A stretch of 32,793 bases of DNA. It comes from Chitinophagaceae bacterium. GTDB lineage: Bacteria > Bacteroidota > Bacteroidia > Chitinophagales > Chitinophagaceae. How positions within the stretch are numbered: position 1 is the stretch's first letter; each line of letters begins with the position of its first letter. The notes beneath the pieces are model-generated. The model was given only the letters and a program-made list of their open reading frames with translations. It was not told where the DNA came from and searched no databases. The DNA is taken from positions 1-32,793 of the forward strand of contig JANWHX010000117.1 in assembly GCA_025450235.1 (NCBI GenBank), given 5' to 3'. Below are positions 24,721-32,793 of this stretch, piece by piece. A program made the translations under genes and the position numbers.

Positions 24721-25814
24721 ACGTTAAACCTAAAATGCATCACATCTCCATCTTTCACCACATATTCTTTCCCTTCAATTCTTAGTTTACCCGCTTCACG
24801 GCATGCAGCTTCAGAGCCATACTGGACATAGTCATCGTAACTGATCACCTCAGCCTTAATAAATCCTTTTTCGAAATCGGTGTGTATAACACCGGCGGCT
24901 TGCGGCGCTTTCCACCCCTGATGAATTGTCCATGCTCTTACTTCCTGGACGCCTGCTGTGAAATATGTAAATAAGTTTAGAAGTTTATAAGCAGAATGAA
25001 TCAGTCGATCCAGGGCCGGCTCTTTCATTTTATATTCATCCATGAACAGCGTCTTGTCATCGGCGTTTTCCATTTCAGCAATTTGCGCTTCAATAGAATT
25101 ATTCATGACGATCATTTGGGCATCTTCATTTTTTATAGCTGCCTTTAAAGCTTCCGAATACTTATTGCCCTTATGCATCGACCCTTCATCTACATTGGCA
25201 ACATAGAGAACGGGTTTATCTGTCAAAAGAAAGAGGTCAGCAACAGCCGTCTTCTCTTCTTTTGATAATTTCAATTCGCGAATGCTCTTTCCCTTTTCCA
25301 AATGTTCCTTGCAACGAACCAATACTTCCAGTTCGGATTTTAGCTTGGGATCAATCCGGACCTGCTTTTCTGTTTTAGATATTTTTCGCTCAACTCCATC
25401 CAGGTCTTTCAGCTGCAATTCTGTATCGATTATCTCTTTATCACTAACCGGATTGATAGCGCCTTCATCCCGCAATATGTTTTCATCTTCAAAACAACGG
25501 ATCACATGAATGACGGCATCTACTTCACGGATGTTGGCGAGGAATTTATTACCAAGACCTTCGCCCTTGCTGGCACCGCGAACCAATCCGGCGATGTCTA
25601 CGATCTCGATCTGTGTCGGCACGATGCGATCCGGAATAACGAGTTCAGCCAGTTTGTTGAGCCGCGGATCAGGCACATCCACCAATCCCACGTTGGGATC
25701 AATGGTACAAAAGCGATAGTTGCTGGCCTGCGCCTTTGCACTACTGCTTACGGCATTAAATAAAGTCGACTTACCCACATTCGGTAATCCTACAATTCCT
25801 GCTTGTAAAGCCAT
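24717..25814 (-). CDS. ychF: Redox-regulated ribosome-associated ATPase YchF (Obg family)
   Basis: A 365-residue TRAFAC-class P-loop protein. G1 is [18 protein letters not shown] (P-loop at 9-17), G3 is [20 protein letters not shown] and the G4 region is YVANVDEG. The last lacks the NKxD motif for guanine, which matches the ATP preference of YchF/OLA1. A coiled-coil insertion lies at about 120-180 and a TGS domain at the C-terminus ([33 protein letters not shown], ending [11 protein letters not shown]). The length is the family norm (363 in E. coli). It starts at ATG 25814, after a ~200-base leader carrying an inverted repeat. An exact TATCTTTG box lies upstream at 26013-26020. Confidence 0.96.
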   Translation of the reverse strand: MALQAGIVGLPNVGKSTLFNAVSSSAKAQASNYRFCTIDPNVGLVDVPDPRLNKLAELVIPDRIVPTQIEIVDIAGLVRGASKGEGLGNKFLANIREVDAVIHVIRCFEDENILRDEGAINPVSDKEIIDTELQLKDLDGVERKISKTEKQVRIDPKLKSELEVLVRCKEHLEKGKSIRELKLSKEEKTAVADLFLLTDKPVLYVANVDEGSMHKGNKYSEALKAAIKNEDAQMIVMNNSIEAQIAEMENADDKTLFMDEYKMKEPALDRLIHSAYKLLNLFTYFTAGVQEVRAWTIHQGWKAPQAAGVIHTDFEKGFIKAEVISYDDYVQYGSEAACREAGKLRIEGKEYVVKDGDVMHFRFNV

Positions 25815-25833
25815 ATGTCAGTCTTTCAGTTGG

Positions 25834-25985
25834 CAGTCGGCAGTCAAAAGTCACGAAGCCGATGACAGAAGATTGCTTTAGCCAATGTAATCGGTTAAGT
25901 TTAATTAATTGTCATTATACATTTAGCTCCATTGCTTTTCCAGTTATTCATCCTTGAATATTGTTAGGTTGTGGACTGCCGACTG
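25834..25985. repeat. 12-bp inverted repeat in the ychF leader
   Basis: CAGTCGGCAGTC at 25834-25845 is exactly inverted at 25974-25985, with extra CGACTG units after the right copy. The low-complexity GGCAGTC type is common between genes in Bacteroidota. Transcribed from the 26013 promoter, it could form a long hairpin in the 5' leader. Confidence 0.65.
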
Positions 25986-26012
25986 TCGACTGCCCGACTG
26001 ACTAACGGGGCG

Positions 26013-26020
26013 CAAAGATA
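26013..26020 (-). promoter_or_regulatory. Candidate ychF promoter -7 box
   Basis: The minus strand reads TATCTTTG followed by C, an exact TAnnTTTG match, about 200 bases before the ychF ATG. A TTTC sits 18 bases upstream at the -33 position. Confidence 0.5.
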
Positions 26021-26078
26021 AGGTTTGAGGGCTAAACAGAAATTGATTGTATAAAGGGTCGCGTGCTGTTTTTTAATT

Positions 26079-26151
26079 ACCGGTAAGACGAAAAGACGGT
26101 AAGAATTGATTTACAGATTACTTTTTCTTATCGCCTTCCCGACTTCCCGGC
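26079..26151. repeat. Imperfect ~27-bp inverted repeat
   Basis: ACCGGTAAGACGAAAAGACG... (26079-26105) and ...CGCCTTCCCGACTTCCCGGC (26125-26151) are complementary at roughly 20 of 27 positions with a 19-base loop. The motif style (CCGGAAG/GACGG/TAAG) resembles the inverted repeat in the sdhC-sdhA spacer. Confidence 0.55.
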
Positions 26152-26266
26152 AAAAACGGTCTTTAATGTGTAAAGATGATTTTGGTTTTTACCGGAAAAT
26201 CTGCAATCTTCAATCCGGAATCTAAAATCGGTAGTGGCTCAGTCGGAAAGAAATTTGAACCACATA

Positions 26267-26341
26267 ACACATAGTGCACATAGACTGAAATACATGGTCT
26301 GTCCACGCCTTTGGCGGGACAAGTTGTGAACGACTATGTGT
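26267..26341. repeat. Nested palindromic element
   Basis: An outer 9-bp inverted repeat, ACACATAGT (26267-26275) with ACTATGTGT (26333-26341), encloses an inner hairpin, GTCCaCGCC-TTT-GGCGGGAC (26301-26320). The left arm is followed by a second CACATAG (26277-26283). The layout is that of a small non-autonomous palindromic repeat. Confidence 0.55.
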
Positions 26342-26421
26342 CTATTGTTTTTAAATGGTTTCAAAAAAAACACTTCAAAGCTTCTGGATTTCAGACTGAC
26401 CCGCTATCCTAAAATCTACTT

Positions 26422-27912
26422 ATGGCATTAAGTCGCATCTGGGCCGCCTTTATCATAGTTTCAATATTGGTGGCATGCATTAAGTGGATATCCTGGGGCG
26501 ATAATGATATTTTCAACCGGATGGTGACGGGGAAAGGAGACGATAGTTATGGATATTATATGTTGGGTAATGAAACAGGTGTGGATATTTCAAAGGATAG
26601 TTTTGCCCGCAAGATGAAAGAGATAGGCTACCAACCCAAAGACAACGTTGTAAGTAGCCGTTATATTTTTACTAGTGATCTTTCCTCTGATTCAATTCGG
26701 ATACTTAAGACTCAAAATTCATCTTTACAGGTTCTCAGCTACCAGCAGGCATTAAGCCGTTTGCAAAAACCTGTTGATGGCGTAATCGAAACCTGCTGGG
26801 TTTCGGTAAATATTGCTCTTAAGCTTATTGGCATTATGGCCCTGTTCATGGGATTCATGAGTATTGCTGAACGGGCCGGCGGTATTCGTTTGTTATCCCG
26901 TTTTATTGGTCCATTCTTTACCAGACTTTTCCCGGAAATTCCAAGGGGTCATCCGGCCATGGGACACATGATGATGAATTTTTCTGCTAATCTGTTAGGA
27001 TTAGATAATGCCGCTACTCCTTTTGGCATAAAAACAATGGAAAGCCTGCAGGAGATCAACCCGAATAAAGCGGTCGCCTCAAATCCACAGATCATGTTTC
27101 TTTGTTTACATGCATGCGGACCAACATTAATTCCGGTAAGTATTATCGCCGTACGTGCTTCCGCCAACGCAGCTAATCCGACAGATATATTTATCCCTTG
27201 TATGATCGTCACTTTTGTTGCAACGCTTGCAGCCATGAGTATAGTCGCTTTTAAACAAAGGATCAATCTGTTTCAACCTGTTATTCTCGCCTGGGTAATG
27301 AGCATTTCCGGTTTGATCGTATTATTAGTTTTATACCTTGTTTCATTGGATGCAAGGGGTTTACAATCTTTTTCAGGTTTGTTGAGCAATGGATTAATAT
27401 TGTTGATCTTCCTGCTTATTATACTGGGCGCATTGTATAAAAAAACAGACATTTTTGATGCATTCGTTACGGGAGCTAAAGGAGGATTTGAAACAGCAGT
27501 AAAAATTATTCCTTACCTGGTGGGCATGCTGGTAGCAATTAGTTTATTACGCACCAGCGGTACTTTTGATGTCATCATTGAAGGTATGAGAAGTTTTTTT
27601 AGCTGGTTAGGTGTAAACACACGTTTCGTGGAAGGATTGCCTACTGCGCTGGTGCGGCCTTTAAGTGCAAGCGGAGCCAGAGGAATGATGGTTAGTACTA
27701 TGACGACTTATGGAGCGGATTCGTTTCCGGGAAGGTTATCCAGTATTATGCAAGGCTCATCGGATTCTACCTTTTATGTGGTAGCGGTATATTTCGGTGC
27801 AGTAGCTGTTAAAAACACAAGGTATTCTATTGGTGCTATGCTATTGGCGGACTTGGTTGGAATAATAACGGCTATCTTAATGGCATATTTATTCTTTGGA
27901 AATACGGTATAA
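26422..27912 (+). CDS. SpmA/SpmB-type fused nucleoside-recognition (Gate) membrane protein
   Basis: A 496-residue polytopic protein. One N-terminal membrane segment (6-25) precedes a ~90-residue soluble part. Two Gate-domain halves follow. The SpmA-like half (about 125-270) contains PRGHPAMGHMMMNFSANLLGLDNAATPFGIKTMESLQEINP. The SpmB-like half (about 300-496) contains KGGFETAVKIIPYLVGMLVAISLLRTSG and RPLSASGARGMM...GADSFPGRLSSIMQGSSDSTFYV. In Bacillus the halves are two proteins, spore maturation A and B; here they are one chain in a lineage not known to sporulate. The Gate fold occurs in nucleoside transporters and FeoB, so transport is likely but the substrate is unknown. The ATG is at 26422, and a strong terminator follows the stop. 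Confidence 0.88.
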   Translation: MALSRIWAAFIIVSILVACIKWISWGDNDIFNRMVTGKGDDSYGYYMLGNETGVDISKDSFARKMKEIGYQPKDNVVSSRYIFTSDLSSDSIRILKTQNSSLQVLSYQQALSRLQKPVDGVIETCWVSVNIALKLIGIMALFMGFMSIAERAGGIRLLSRFIGPFFTRLFPEIPRGHPAMGHMMMNFSANLLGLDNAATPFGIKTMESLQEINPNKAVASNPQIMFLCLHACGPTLIPVSIIAVRASANAANPTDIFIPCMIVTFVATLAAMSIVAFKQRINLFQPVILAWVMSISGLIVLLVLYLVSLDARGLQSFSGLLSNGLILLIFLLIILGALYKKTDIFDAFVTGAKGGFETAVKIIPYLVGMLVAISLLRTSGTFDVIIEGMRSFFSWLGVNTRFVEGLPTALVRPLSASGARGMMVSTMTTYGADSFPGRLSSIMQGSSDSTFYVVAVYFGAVAVKNTRYSIGAMLLADLVGIITAILMAYLFFGNTV

Positions 27913-27942
27913 AAAAAATCCCCGGCTTCGGGGATCTTTTTT
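27911..27942. terminator. Bidirectional rho-independent terminator
   Basis: ATCCCCG (27918-27924) and CGGGGAT (27929-27935) form a 7-bp stem with a GCTT loop. It is flanked by A8 on the left and T6 on the right, so it works on both strands for the convergent SpmA/B-type and DUF4397 genes. Confidence 0.92.
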
Positions 27943-27958
27943 ATACCATACTAACCTA

Positions 27959-28711
27959 TTAGTAATTTGCAAATGCAGCTAACGTTCTCGGAAAAAGTGC
28001 GCCACCTGCTTCATCATTTGTCGCTCTTCCACGGAAGATCAGGGTATAGCTTCTTTTTCTTGTAAAATTGAAAACGGCAGTATCAAGGGCGATTGCCGTT
28101 CCCGCTACTCTTACGATCATTGAATCAGCCACGGCCGCCGCATAAGGAATATACTCTGTCACCTGGGTAGGAGCGATATTTGAAAACACATTTGCACTTC
28201 GGAGTTTGGAATAAACATCAACCGCAGGGCCGGTGCCTGTCCTTGACCAAATAAAATTTGCAAACTTTACTCTGGCTGTTGTGTCCGCAGGAATAACGAT
28301 ATTGTTGACGACAGTTATTTGTTTTGCTGCAGTCGTAGTATCATACGTAAAAATCGTATACTGCTTGTTAACCTCCATATTTTCCGAAAAATTAATCGGT
28401 GCCTGGGTGGTACCTGCCGTAGTGTTCCTTATCGAAAATGCCCTTAGCCCTGCGTCCACGCTGAAAGCATAAGACGTAGAGGGGAACAACGTAGCATAAG
28501 CAAGCGCCGATCCTGTCACCTGTTTGGCATCGATAAACACATGAGTGGCGGCACCGTTGATTGTTGCATCGTAAACCTGCACCAATGTTTTGTTTGAAAA
28601 ATCATTATCCTCAATGGCTACTTCTTTACCTGTTTCCCGGGTGCATGATAAAGCCAGGATCGCGAGCGTAAGTGCAGCCCCGCCAACTTTTATTATTTTG
28701 ATTCGTTTCAT
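27959..28711 (-). CDS. DUF4397 domain lipoprotein
   Basis: A 250-residue lipoprotein. The basic N-terminus and hydrophobic stretch end in lipobox LALSC with the lipidated cysteine at C23. Two repeats of the DUF4397 beta-sandwich type follow: VQVYDATINGAATHVFIDAKQVTG...YATLFPSTSYAFSVDAGLRAFSIRN, then VKFANFIWSRTGTGPAVDVYSKLRSANVFSNIAPTQVTEYIPY. It is the last gene of the SusC-SusD-DUF4397 transcription unit, 24 bases after SusD. It is probably a surface-exposed accessory lipoprotein of the complex. DUF4397 has no established ligand. A shared bidirectional terminator lies just downstream. Confidence 0.88.
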   Translation of the reverse strand: MKRIKIIKVGGAALTLAILALSCTRETGKEVAIEDNDFSNKTLVQVYDATINGAATHVFIDAKQVTGSALAYATLFPSTSYAFSVDAGLRAFSIRNTTAGTTQAPINFSENMEVNKQYTIFTYDTTTAAKQITVVNNIVIPADTTARVKFANFIWSRTGTGPAVDVYSKLRSANVFSNIAPTQVTEYIPYAAAVADSMIVRVAGTAIALDTAVFNFTRKRSYTLIFRGRATNDEAGGALFPRTLAAFANY

Positions 28712-28735
28712 TTTAATTTGTTTTCAGTTTTACAA

Positions 28736-30427
28736 TTACGGCCTGGAGAACCATGTTTCTTTCGTGTGATAATCATTTCCTACCGGGTATGCACCAATAG
28801 CAGTCAATGACGGAATATTATACAGGTATTCGGAATTATACCGGGGCCTGGACCGATACACCATTTTGCCCAGATTTTGTGAGAACAGGCTTGTACCAGA
28901 AGGTGGAGTAAAGTTGACATACACCTGTGCATTGGTGGCAGGATCAATATCCGTATAATGGAAACGGCGCATATCGGCCCAGACATTATGTACGCCCCAG
29001 GCATACATTGCGATATATTTCTGCAGCATCACCTTGGTCAATGTCATTGTACTAGCCGTAGGAGCGTCTGGTACAACAAGTGGGTCTGCAAGATAAGCTG
29101 CCTTATTAGCGGCGTTAATTTCCCTGCCTGCCGGGATATTTGCAGTATACACGGTAGACAGCATATCAAAATTCAAACTGATACCATTCGTATAGGCCGT
29201 TTTTGCATTAGCGTAATCTGCTTTCCTGATTAATGCTTCTGCTTTCAGGAATTGAATTTCAGAAGCGGTCATGATTGGCCATTCAGCATTATCTCTAAAA
29301 ATATAACGACCTGTTTCCGGAGAATTATAGGTGGTAGAACTATAGGGTGTGCCGACAAAACTAAAAGGCTGATCTTTAGTTGAAAGTCCGCTGCTGCCTA
29401 GCCAGGGAGTGATCCCTTTGAATATTAAATTCGAATCTTCCCTGATAATGTACCAGGCCCTGGGATCAAATACGCCTGTAAATGCTCCTGAATTAGCACC
29501 ACTCAATAAATTAGCAATAAAAGCCGATTGCCGGATAGCAAAAGTGGAGGTATTGACATTTCCTCTTGCTGAACCGAAATAGTTAGACGTGCCGGTAATC
29601 CCTGTACTTTGAAACTTTGCTGTCGCATTATCGGCATTGGTTGTCATAGACAGATCACAATACTTGATGACAGAATCAGCACTATAAATCGTCTTATTGC
29701 TGATATAAGCATACGAACGTGCAAGAATACCATACACAAATTTTTTCCACCTGCCGAGATCGCCTTTATTAAAATAAAAATCACTGGCTCCAAACTTGGC
29801 GGGATCCATACCTCCGCCCGTCATGCTGAGGTAACCTATTGCACGGTGGCAAATTGCCCGTACTGAATCATACGATTCAGACTGATCTTCGTAGGTGAAT
29901 TGCTGAAGACTTGTATTAAATGCCTGCCGTAAAATTATTTCACCATATTGATTCGCACATTCAAATAAACTCCAGGCTCTCAAGGCCCAGGCCGCCCCAA
30001 CAAAATCCCATTTCTGCTCTTCATTGCCCCATTCTATTATACGGTTTAAATTCTGACCCATGCCATAATAGTGGGCAGCCCATACAGAACCTAAGTTATC
30101 ACTGGCTCCGACGGTGCCTCCCATCTGGTCATAGTTAGAAGCATTCGCCGCAGTTTGTGATACCGCGGAAGCTGTTGTTGAATACGTTCCCCAGAATTGA
30201 ATGTAACGACCGATCAATAAAGCGTCGCCCGCTAATCCATAAGCGCTTCCGGCGGCTGACGAGCTGCCGACAAGACTTCCTATCAGGCTGGGAAATATCT
30301 GCTCAATAGGTTGCTTGACCGCTGCATTGGGATTTGCATAGGCATCATCTATTTTCTGGGAACAGGAACTGAACGCTGCCAGGCCAATTATTCCGGCTGC
30401 AAAAAGATATATAGTATTACGTTTCAT
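28736..30427 (-). CDS. SusD/RagB-family nutrient-binding outer-membrane lipoprotein
   Basis: A 563-residue lipoprotein with lipobox AAFSSC (C22). The helical SusD/RagB fold of the SusD-like_2 type is suggested by NPNAAVKQPIEQIFPSLIGSL near the N-terminus, YDQMGGTVGASDNLGSVWAAHYYGMGQNLNRII, then GAAWALRAWSLFECANQYGEII (a TPR helix pair). The C-terminal part has EWPIMTASEIQFLKAEALIRKADYANAKTAYTNGI and LQKYIAMYAWGVHNVWADMRRFHYTD, both typical. It should cap the SusC barrel at the cell surface and bind the substrate before import. The gene starts 23 bases after the SusC stop. No glycosidase or peptidase is in view to indicate the substrate. Confidence 0.93.
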   Translation of the reverse strand: MKRNTIYLFAAGIIGLAAFSSCSQKIDDAYANPNAAVKQPIEQIFPSLIGSLVGSSSAAGSAYGLAGDALLIGRYIQFWGTYSTTASAVSQTAANASNYDQMGGTVGASDNLGSVWAAHYYGMGQNLNRIIEWGNEEQKWDFVGAAWALRAWSLFECANQYGEIILRQAFNTSLQQFTYEDQSESYDSVRAICHRAIGYLSMTGGGMDPAKFGASDFYFNKGDLGRWKKFVYGILARSYAYISNKTIYSADSVIKYCDLSMTTNADNATAKFQSTGITGTSNYFGSARGNVNTSTFAIRQSAFIANLLSGANSGAFTGVFDPRAWYIIREDSNLIFKGITPWLGSSGLSTKDQPFSFVGTPYSSTTYNSPETGRYIFRDNAEWPIMTASEIQFLKAEALIRKADYANAKTAYTNGISLNFDMLSTVYTANIPAGREINAANKAAYLADPLVVPDAPTASTMTLTKVMLQKYIAMYAWGVHNVWADMRRFHYTDIDPATNAQVYVNFTPPSGTSLFSQNLGKMVYRSRPRYNSEYLYNIPSLTAIGAYPVGNDYHTKETWFSRP

Positions 30428-30450
30428 AATAATTAGTTCATTTAATTAAA

Positions 30451-32793
30451 TTACTTAAGGGTTGCTCTTAAACCGAAGTTGAATGCCATCGGTGTAGGAA
30501 GACTGCCATAATCTATACCCATACCTCCAACGCCGTTTGAACCGGCAGTATTACCATTGGCAGCAGGATCTGCACCCCTGTAGTTTGACCAAAGGATCAG
30601 ATCATTACCTGTGATAAAAAAGCCCAGTGATTTGACGAAGCCCATTTTTTTAAGGGACTGCGAAGGTAATGTATAGCTCAAAGTAAGGTCTCTTAACCGC
30701 AGGTAATTAACATCTTGTTCAATAAATTCTTCTTCGGGCATGCCCGTATAATAGGTCTGCTGATACATGGGGACAACTACAATGGTATTTGCCGTCGGAG
30801 TTGCGCTGTTCTCTTTTCCATCCTGTAAAACACCCTGGATCACCCGGGGCTGTTCCCTGTCTGCAGTACGTACGCTTTTACCTTGCAGCGTTAAGTAATA
30901 ATCAGTGGCATTAAACACGTCGCCACCCACTTTCAAATCCCAAAGGAAACTCAGGTTCCAATTCTTAAAACGAAAGTTATTCAAAGTTCCTAACGTGAAA
31001 TCAGGCATCCTGTCTCCAATAACAGTAAATGTTCCTTCAACAACCGGAATTCCGGTCAAAGGACTGATCACTATTTGTCTCTTATTGTTACGCAAATAGT
31101 GGAAACCGGTGATAGTGGTTGCGGGCAGTCCCCGGATCATGCCGCCTCGTGCATTTCCATAGAGCCATGTATCGGCAATATAAGCTTCATAAGCGATCGC
31201 CTGTGGTAACGTCAGCACCTCACTCCACATGTGGTTAAAGTTGAAACGGATATTCCAGGACCAGGCCTGCTTTTGAACCGGTACAACGTCCGCCACCACT
31301 TCGACGCCCTGGTTCCTTGAAGATGCCGCATTTTGCGTATTTAAAATAAAGCCTGTTGCATAACTCGCCCTGAATTGATTTTGGATCTGGTCAGTGCATA
31401 AAGTATTGTAATAAGCCAGGTCAAATGAAAGACGGCTGTTGAACATTCTTATTTCCGTTCCTATCTCATACGTTTTTTGCCTTTCAGGTCTCAAATCAGG
31501 ATTGTTATTATCAAAGCCATAAGAATAGATTGCGCCGACCGCACTGCTTGTAAAATTATCTACGAATACAGACTGATTTTTATACGCGTCGGGATACCTG
31601 GCCGTTCCGGCACGTGATGCACGAAACTTCCAGTAATTAATGACCTTTCCTTTTAACTCAGGGAAAATGTCTGATATGATTACGCTGGCGCTGAAACCAG
31701 GATAATTAAACTTCCTGTTCTTTGTTGGAAACACAGAGGCTTCTTCAAAACGGTGCGTATAGCTAAGAAAAACAAGATTATTATAGCTTATGCCCGCTTC
31801 GCCGAAAAATGCGTTTTGCCTGAGCACCATTAAATTGGGCAATCCGAATTTGTTCCTTGCCAATCTTACCCGGGTGTTCAGTCTTGTGATACCGCTATCT
31901 GATTTCGAACCGACTGTTTGCTCAAAGTTTGCATCAGTTACAACCTGGCCATTCTTAAACAGTTTATTAAGATTCGATGGCTGCGTGCCGATGGAGTCAA
32001 CCAGGTTGGTTCCGGTAATAGAGAACATCTCTGTTTTATAGTCCTGCCACATCTGGCCCACCATCAACCGACCGGAGAATTTACCATAGTCTTTTTTAGC
32101 TGTGGCTGTAATAGTATGATTGTACCCTTTGTAATCTCTCCAGTAATTTGTCAACCTTCCAAAACCACCATTCTGAGCCTTGCTTGTAAGGTAAGACATT
32201 GGAGAGAAGAAGGTATAACCGACCGCCTCATAAGTATCGTATCCAAATCTTCCCGCAATGCTTAACCAACTAAATGGATTAATATTTACACCCCCGGAAA
32301 AGATCATCCTCTTATTCTTGTCATGGCTTACATTCTGCTTGACATTATACAATGGATTGTCTATCTCCACATAGGGATCTGATGAAAAAAGACTGATCTT
32401 ATTTCCATCCGCGTCAGTATAGCGCCGGATGTCATTATTTACCGGCCATGCATACAAACCTAAGAGATAACCGCCTGCGCTGCGTAAGGGTTTATCATTT
32501 GTTGAATTGATATATTGGAATGAAGGTGAAATATCGAGCCATTTGGTGATCCTCCAAGTATTGGCGATCCTTAAATTATATTTGGTAAATGTGTTGCCGG
32601 GAACAACCGCATCTTCATTGAAATAGGAACCGGATATTTTGAAGCCTATGTCTTTGTAACCCAGGTCAACACTCAGATTATGTGTCTGTGCTTTCCCTGT
32701 CCGGAAAAAATTGTCAATATTATCGTAGCGTTTTATTCCTGCAGGGTATTTCGGACCAAAAAAAGTTCCGGAGGTACCGCTGAACGTACTGGA
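30451..32793 (-). CDS. SusC/RagA-family TonB-dependent transporter, 5' end missing at window edge
   Basis: The frame is open from the window edge (32793) to TAA at 30451, giving 780 C-terminal residues. It runs through TTG 32457 without a stop: upstream codons read FQYINSTNDKPLRSAGGYLLGLYAWPV. The visible part is the 22-strand outer-membrane barrel: KLSGRLM-type strands, ELKGKVINYWKFRASRAGTARYPDAYKNQ, NNNPDLRPERQKTYEIGTEIRMFNSRLSFDLAYYN, QNAASSRNQGVEVVADV, and the usual C-terminus with DVNYLRLRDLTLSYTLP and GLRATLK. The signal peptide, CarboxypepD-like domain, TonB box and plug lie outside the window. It forms the import complex with SusD and needs TonB-ExbBD energy. The substrate is unknown. 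Confidence 0.94.
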   Translation of the reverse strand, partial: SSTFSGTSGTFFGPKYPAGIKRYDNIDNFFRTGKAQTHNLSVDLGYKDIGFKISGSYFNEDAVVPGNTFTKYNLRIANTWRITKWLDISPSFQYINSTNDKPLRSAGGYLLGLYAWPVNNDIRRYTDADGNKISLFSSDPYVEIDNPLYNVKQNVSHDKNKRMIFSGGVNINPFSWLSIAGRFGYDTYEAVGYTFFSPMSYLTSKAQNGGFGRLTNYWRDYKGYNHTITATAKKDYGKFSGRLMVGQMWQDYKTEMFSITGTNLVDSIGTQPSNLNKLFKNGQVVTDANFEQTVGSKSDSGITRLNTRVRLARNKFGLPNLMVLRQNAFFGEAGISYNNLVFLSYTHRFEEASVFPTKNRKFNYPGFSASVIISDIFPELKGKVINYWKFRASRAGTARYPDAYKNQSVFVDNFTSSAVGAIYSYGFDNNNPDLRPERQKTYEIGTEIRMFNSRLSFDLAYYNTLCTDQIQNQFRASYATGFILNTQNAASSRNQGVEVVADVVPVQKQAWSWNIRFNFNHMWSEVLTLPQAIAYEAYIADTWLYGNARGGMIRGLPATTITGFHYLRNNKRQIVISPLTGIPVVEGTFTVIGDRMPDFTLGTLNNFRFKNWNLSFLWDLKVGGDVFNATDYYLTLQGKSVRTADREQPRVIQGVLQDGKENSATPTANTIVVVPMYQQTYYTGMPEEEFIEQDVNYLRLRDLTLSYTLPSQSLKKMGFVKSLGFFITGNDLILWSNYRGADPAANGNTAGSNGVGGMGIDYGSLPTPMAFNFGLRATLK

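Larger units (their letters stand above)
25815..26421. other. Gene-free divergent region with several inverted repeats
   Basis: About 600 bases lie between ychF and the SpmA/SpmB-type gene. It contains a 12-bp inverted repeat (25834-25845 and 25974-25985), a ychF promoter candidate (26013-26020), an imperfect ~27-bp inverted repeat (26079-26105 and 26125-26151) and a nested palindrome (26267-26341). I see no convincing ORF, and no clear TAnnTTTG promoter directly before 26422. Confidence 0.6.

Overview
The window looks like a chromosomal segment of a Bacteroidota bacterium, most likely Chitinophagaceae or a close relative (inference). The signs are a SusC/SusD pair with a DUF4397 lipoprotein, a T9SS type B (gliding-motility-associated) C-terminal domain, a diheme-type succinate dehydrogenase in the order C-A-B, a fused aspartokinase-homoserine dehydrogenase, weak Shine-Dalgarno signals, and several exact TAnnTTTG -7 boxes of the Bacteroidota housekeeping sigma factor. 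I see no tRNA, rRNA, CRISPR array, integrase or transposase.

Layout. 1-489 (-): 3' part of a BtuF-like substrate-binding protein, running off the left edge. 490-1179: gene-free, repeat-rich DNA. 1180-2538 (-): cystathionine beta-synthase-like PLP enzyme with CBS domains. 2583-3804 (-): ECF sigma factor and membrane anti-sigma-like protein, with terminator. 4070-4480 (+): DUF6249-type membrane protein and terminator. 4714-6294 (-): S41 C-terminal processing protease. 6448-8143 (+): BadF-type sugar kinase and MurQ, a cell-wall amino sugar recycling pair. 8230-13208 (+): threonine operon with a Thr/Ile-rich leader peptide, then thrA (bifunctional), thrB and thrC. 13260-13823 (+): conserved hypothetical protein. 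14080-18143 (+): sdhC, sdhA, a four-helix-bundle protein gene, sdhB. 18147-20967 (-): T9SS-sorted PKD protein and a small barrel-like protein. 21058-24573 (+): very large SprA-like outer-membrane protein. 24717-25814 (-): ychF. 26422-27912 (+): SpmA/SpmB-type fusion, ending in a bidirectional terminator. 27959-32793 (-): DUF4397 lipoprotein, SusD and 5'-truncated SusC, transcribed SusC to SusD to DUF4397.

Most of the protein-coding content is ordinary. The interesting layer is small: (i) a threonine attenuation leader; (ii) a short REP-like palindrome present in the thrB-thrC spacer and again, inverted and in frame, inside thrC; (iii) another palindrome flanked by a 9-bp direct repeat that looks like a target-site duplication at the stop codon of the anti-sigma-like gene; (iv) a four-helix-bundle passenger gene inside the sdh operon; and (v) several tandem or inverted repeat families between genes. 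I found no convincing new multi-gene defence or metabolic system.

Start codons: several longest reading frames begin at TTG or GTG. Where family alignment from memory or signal-peptide layout favours an internal ATG, I used the ATG and say so. All family assignments come from reading the sequence; no database search was run.
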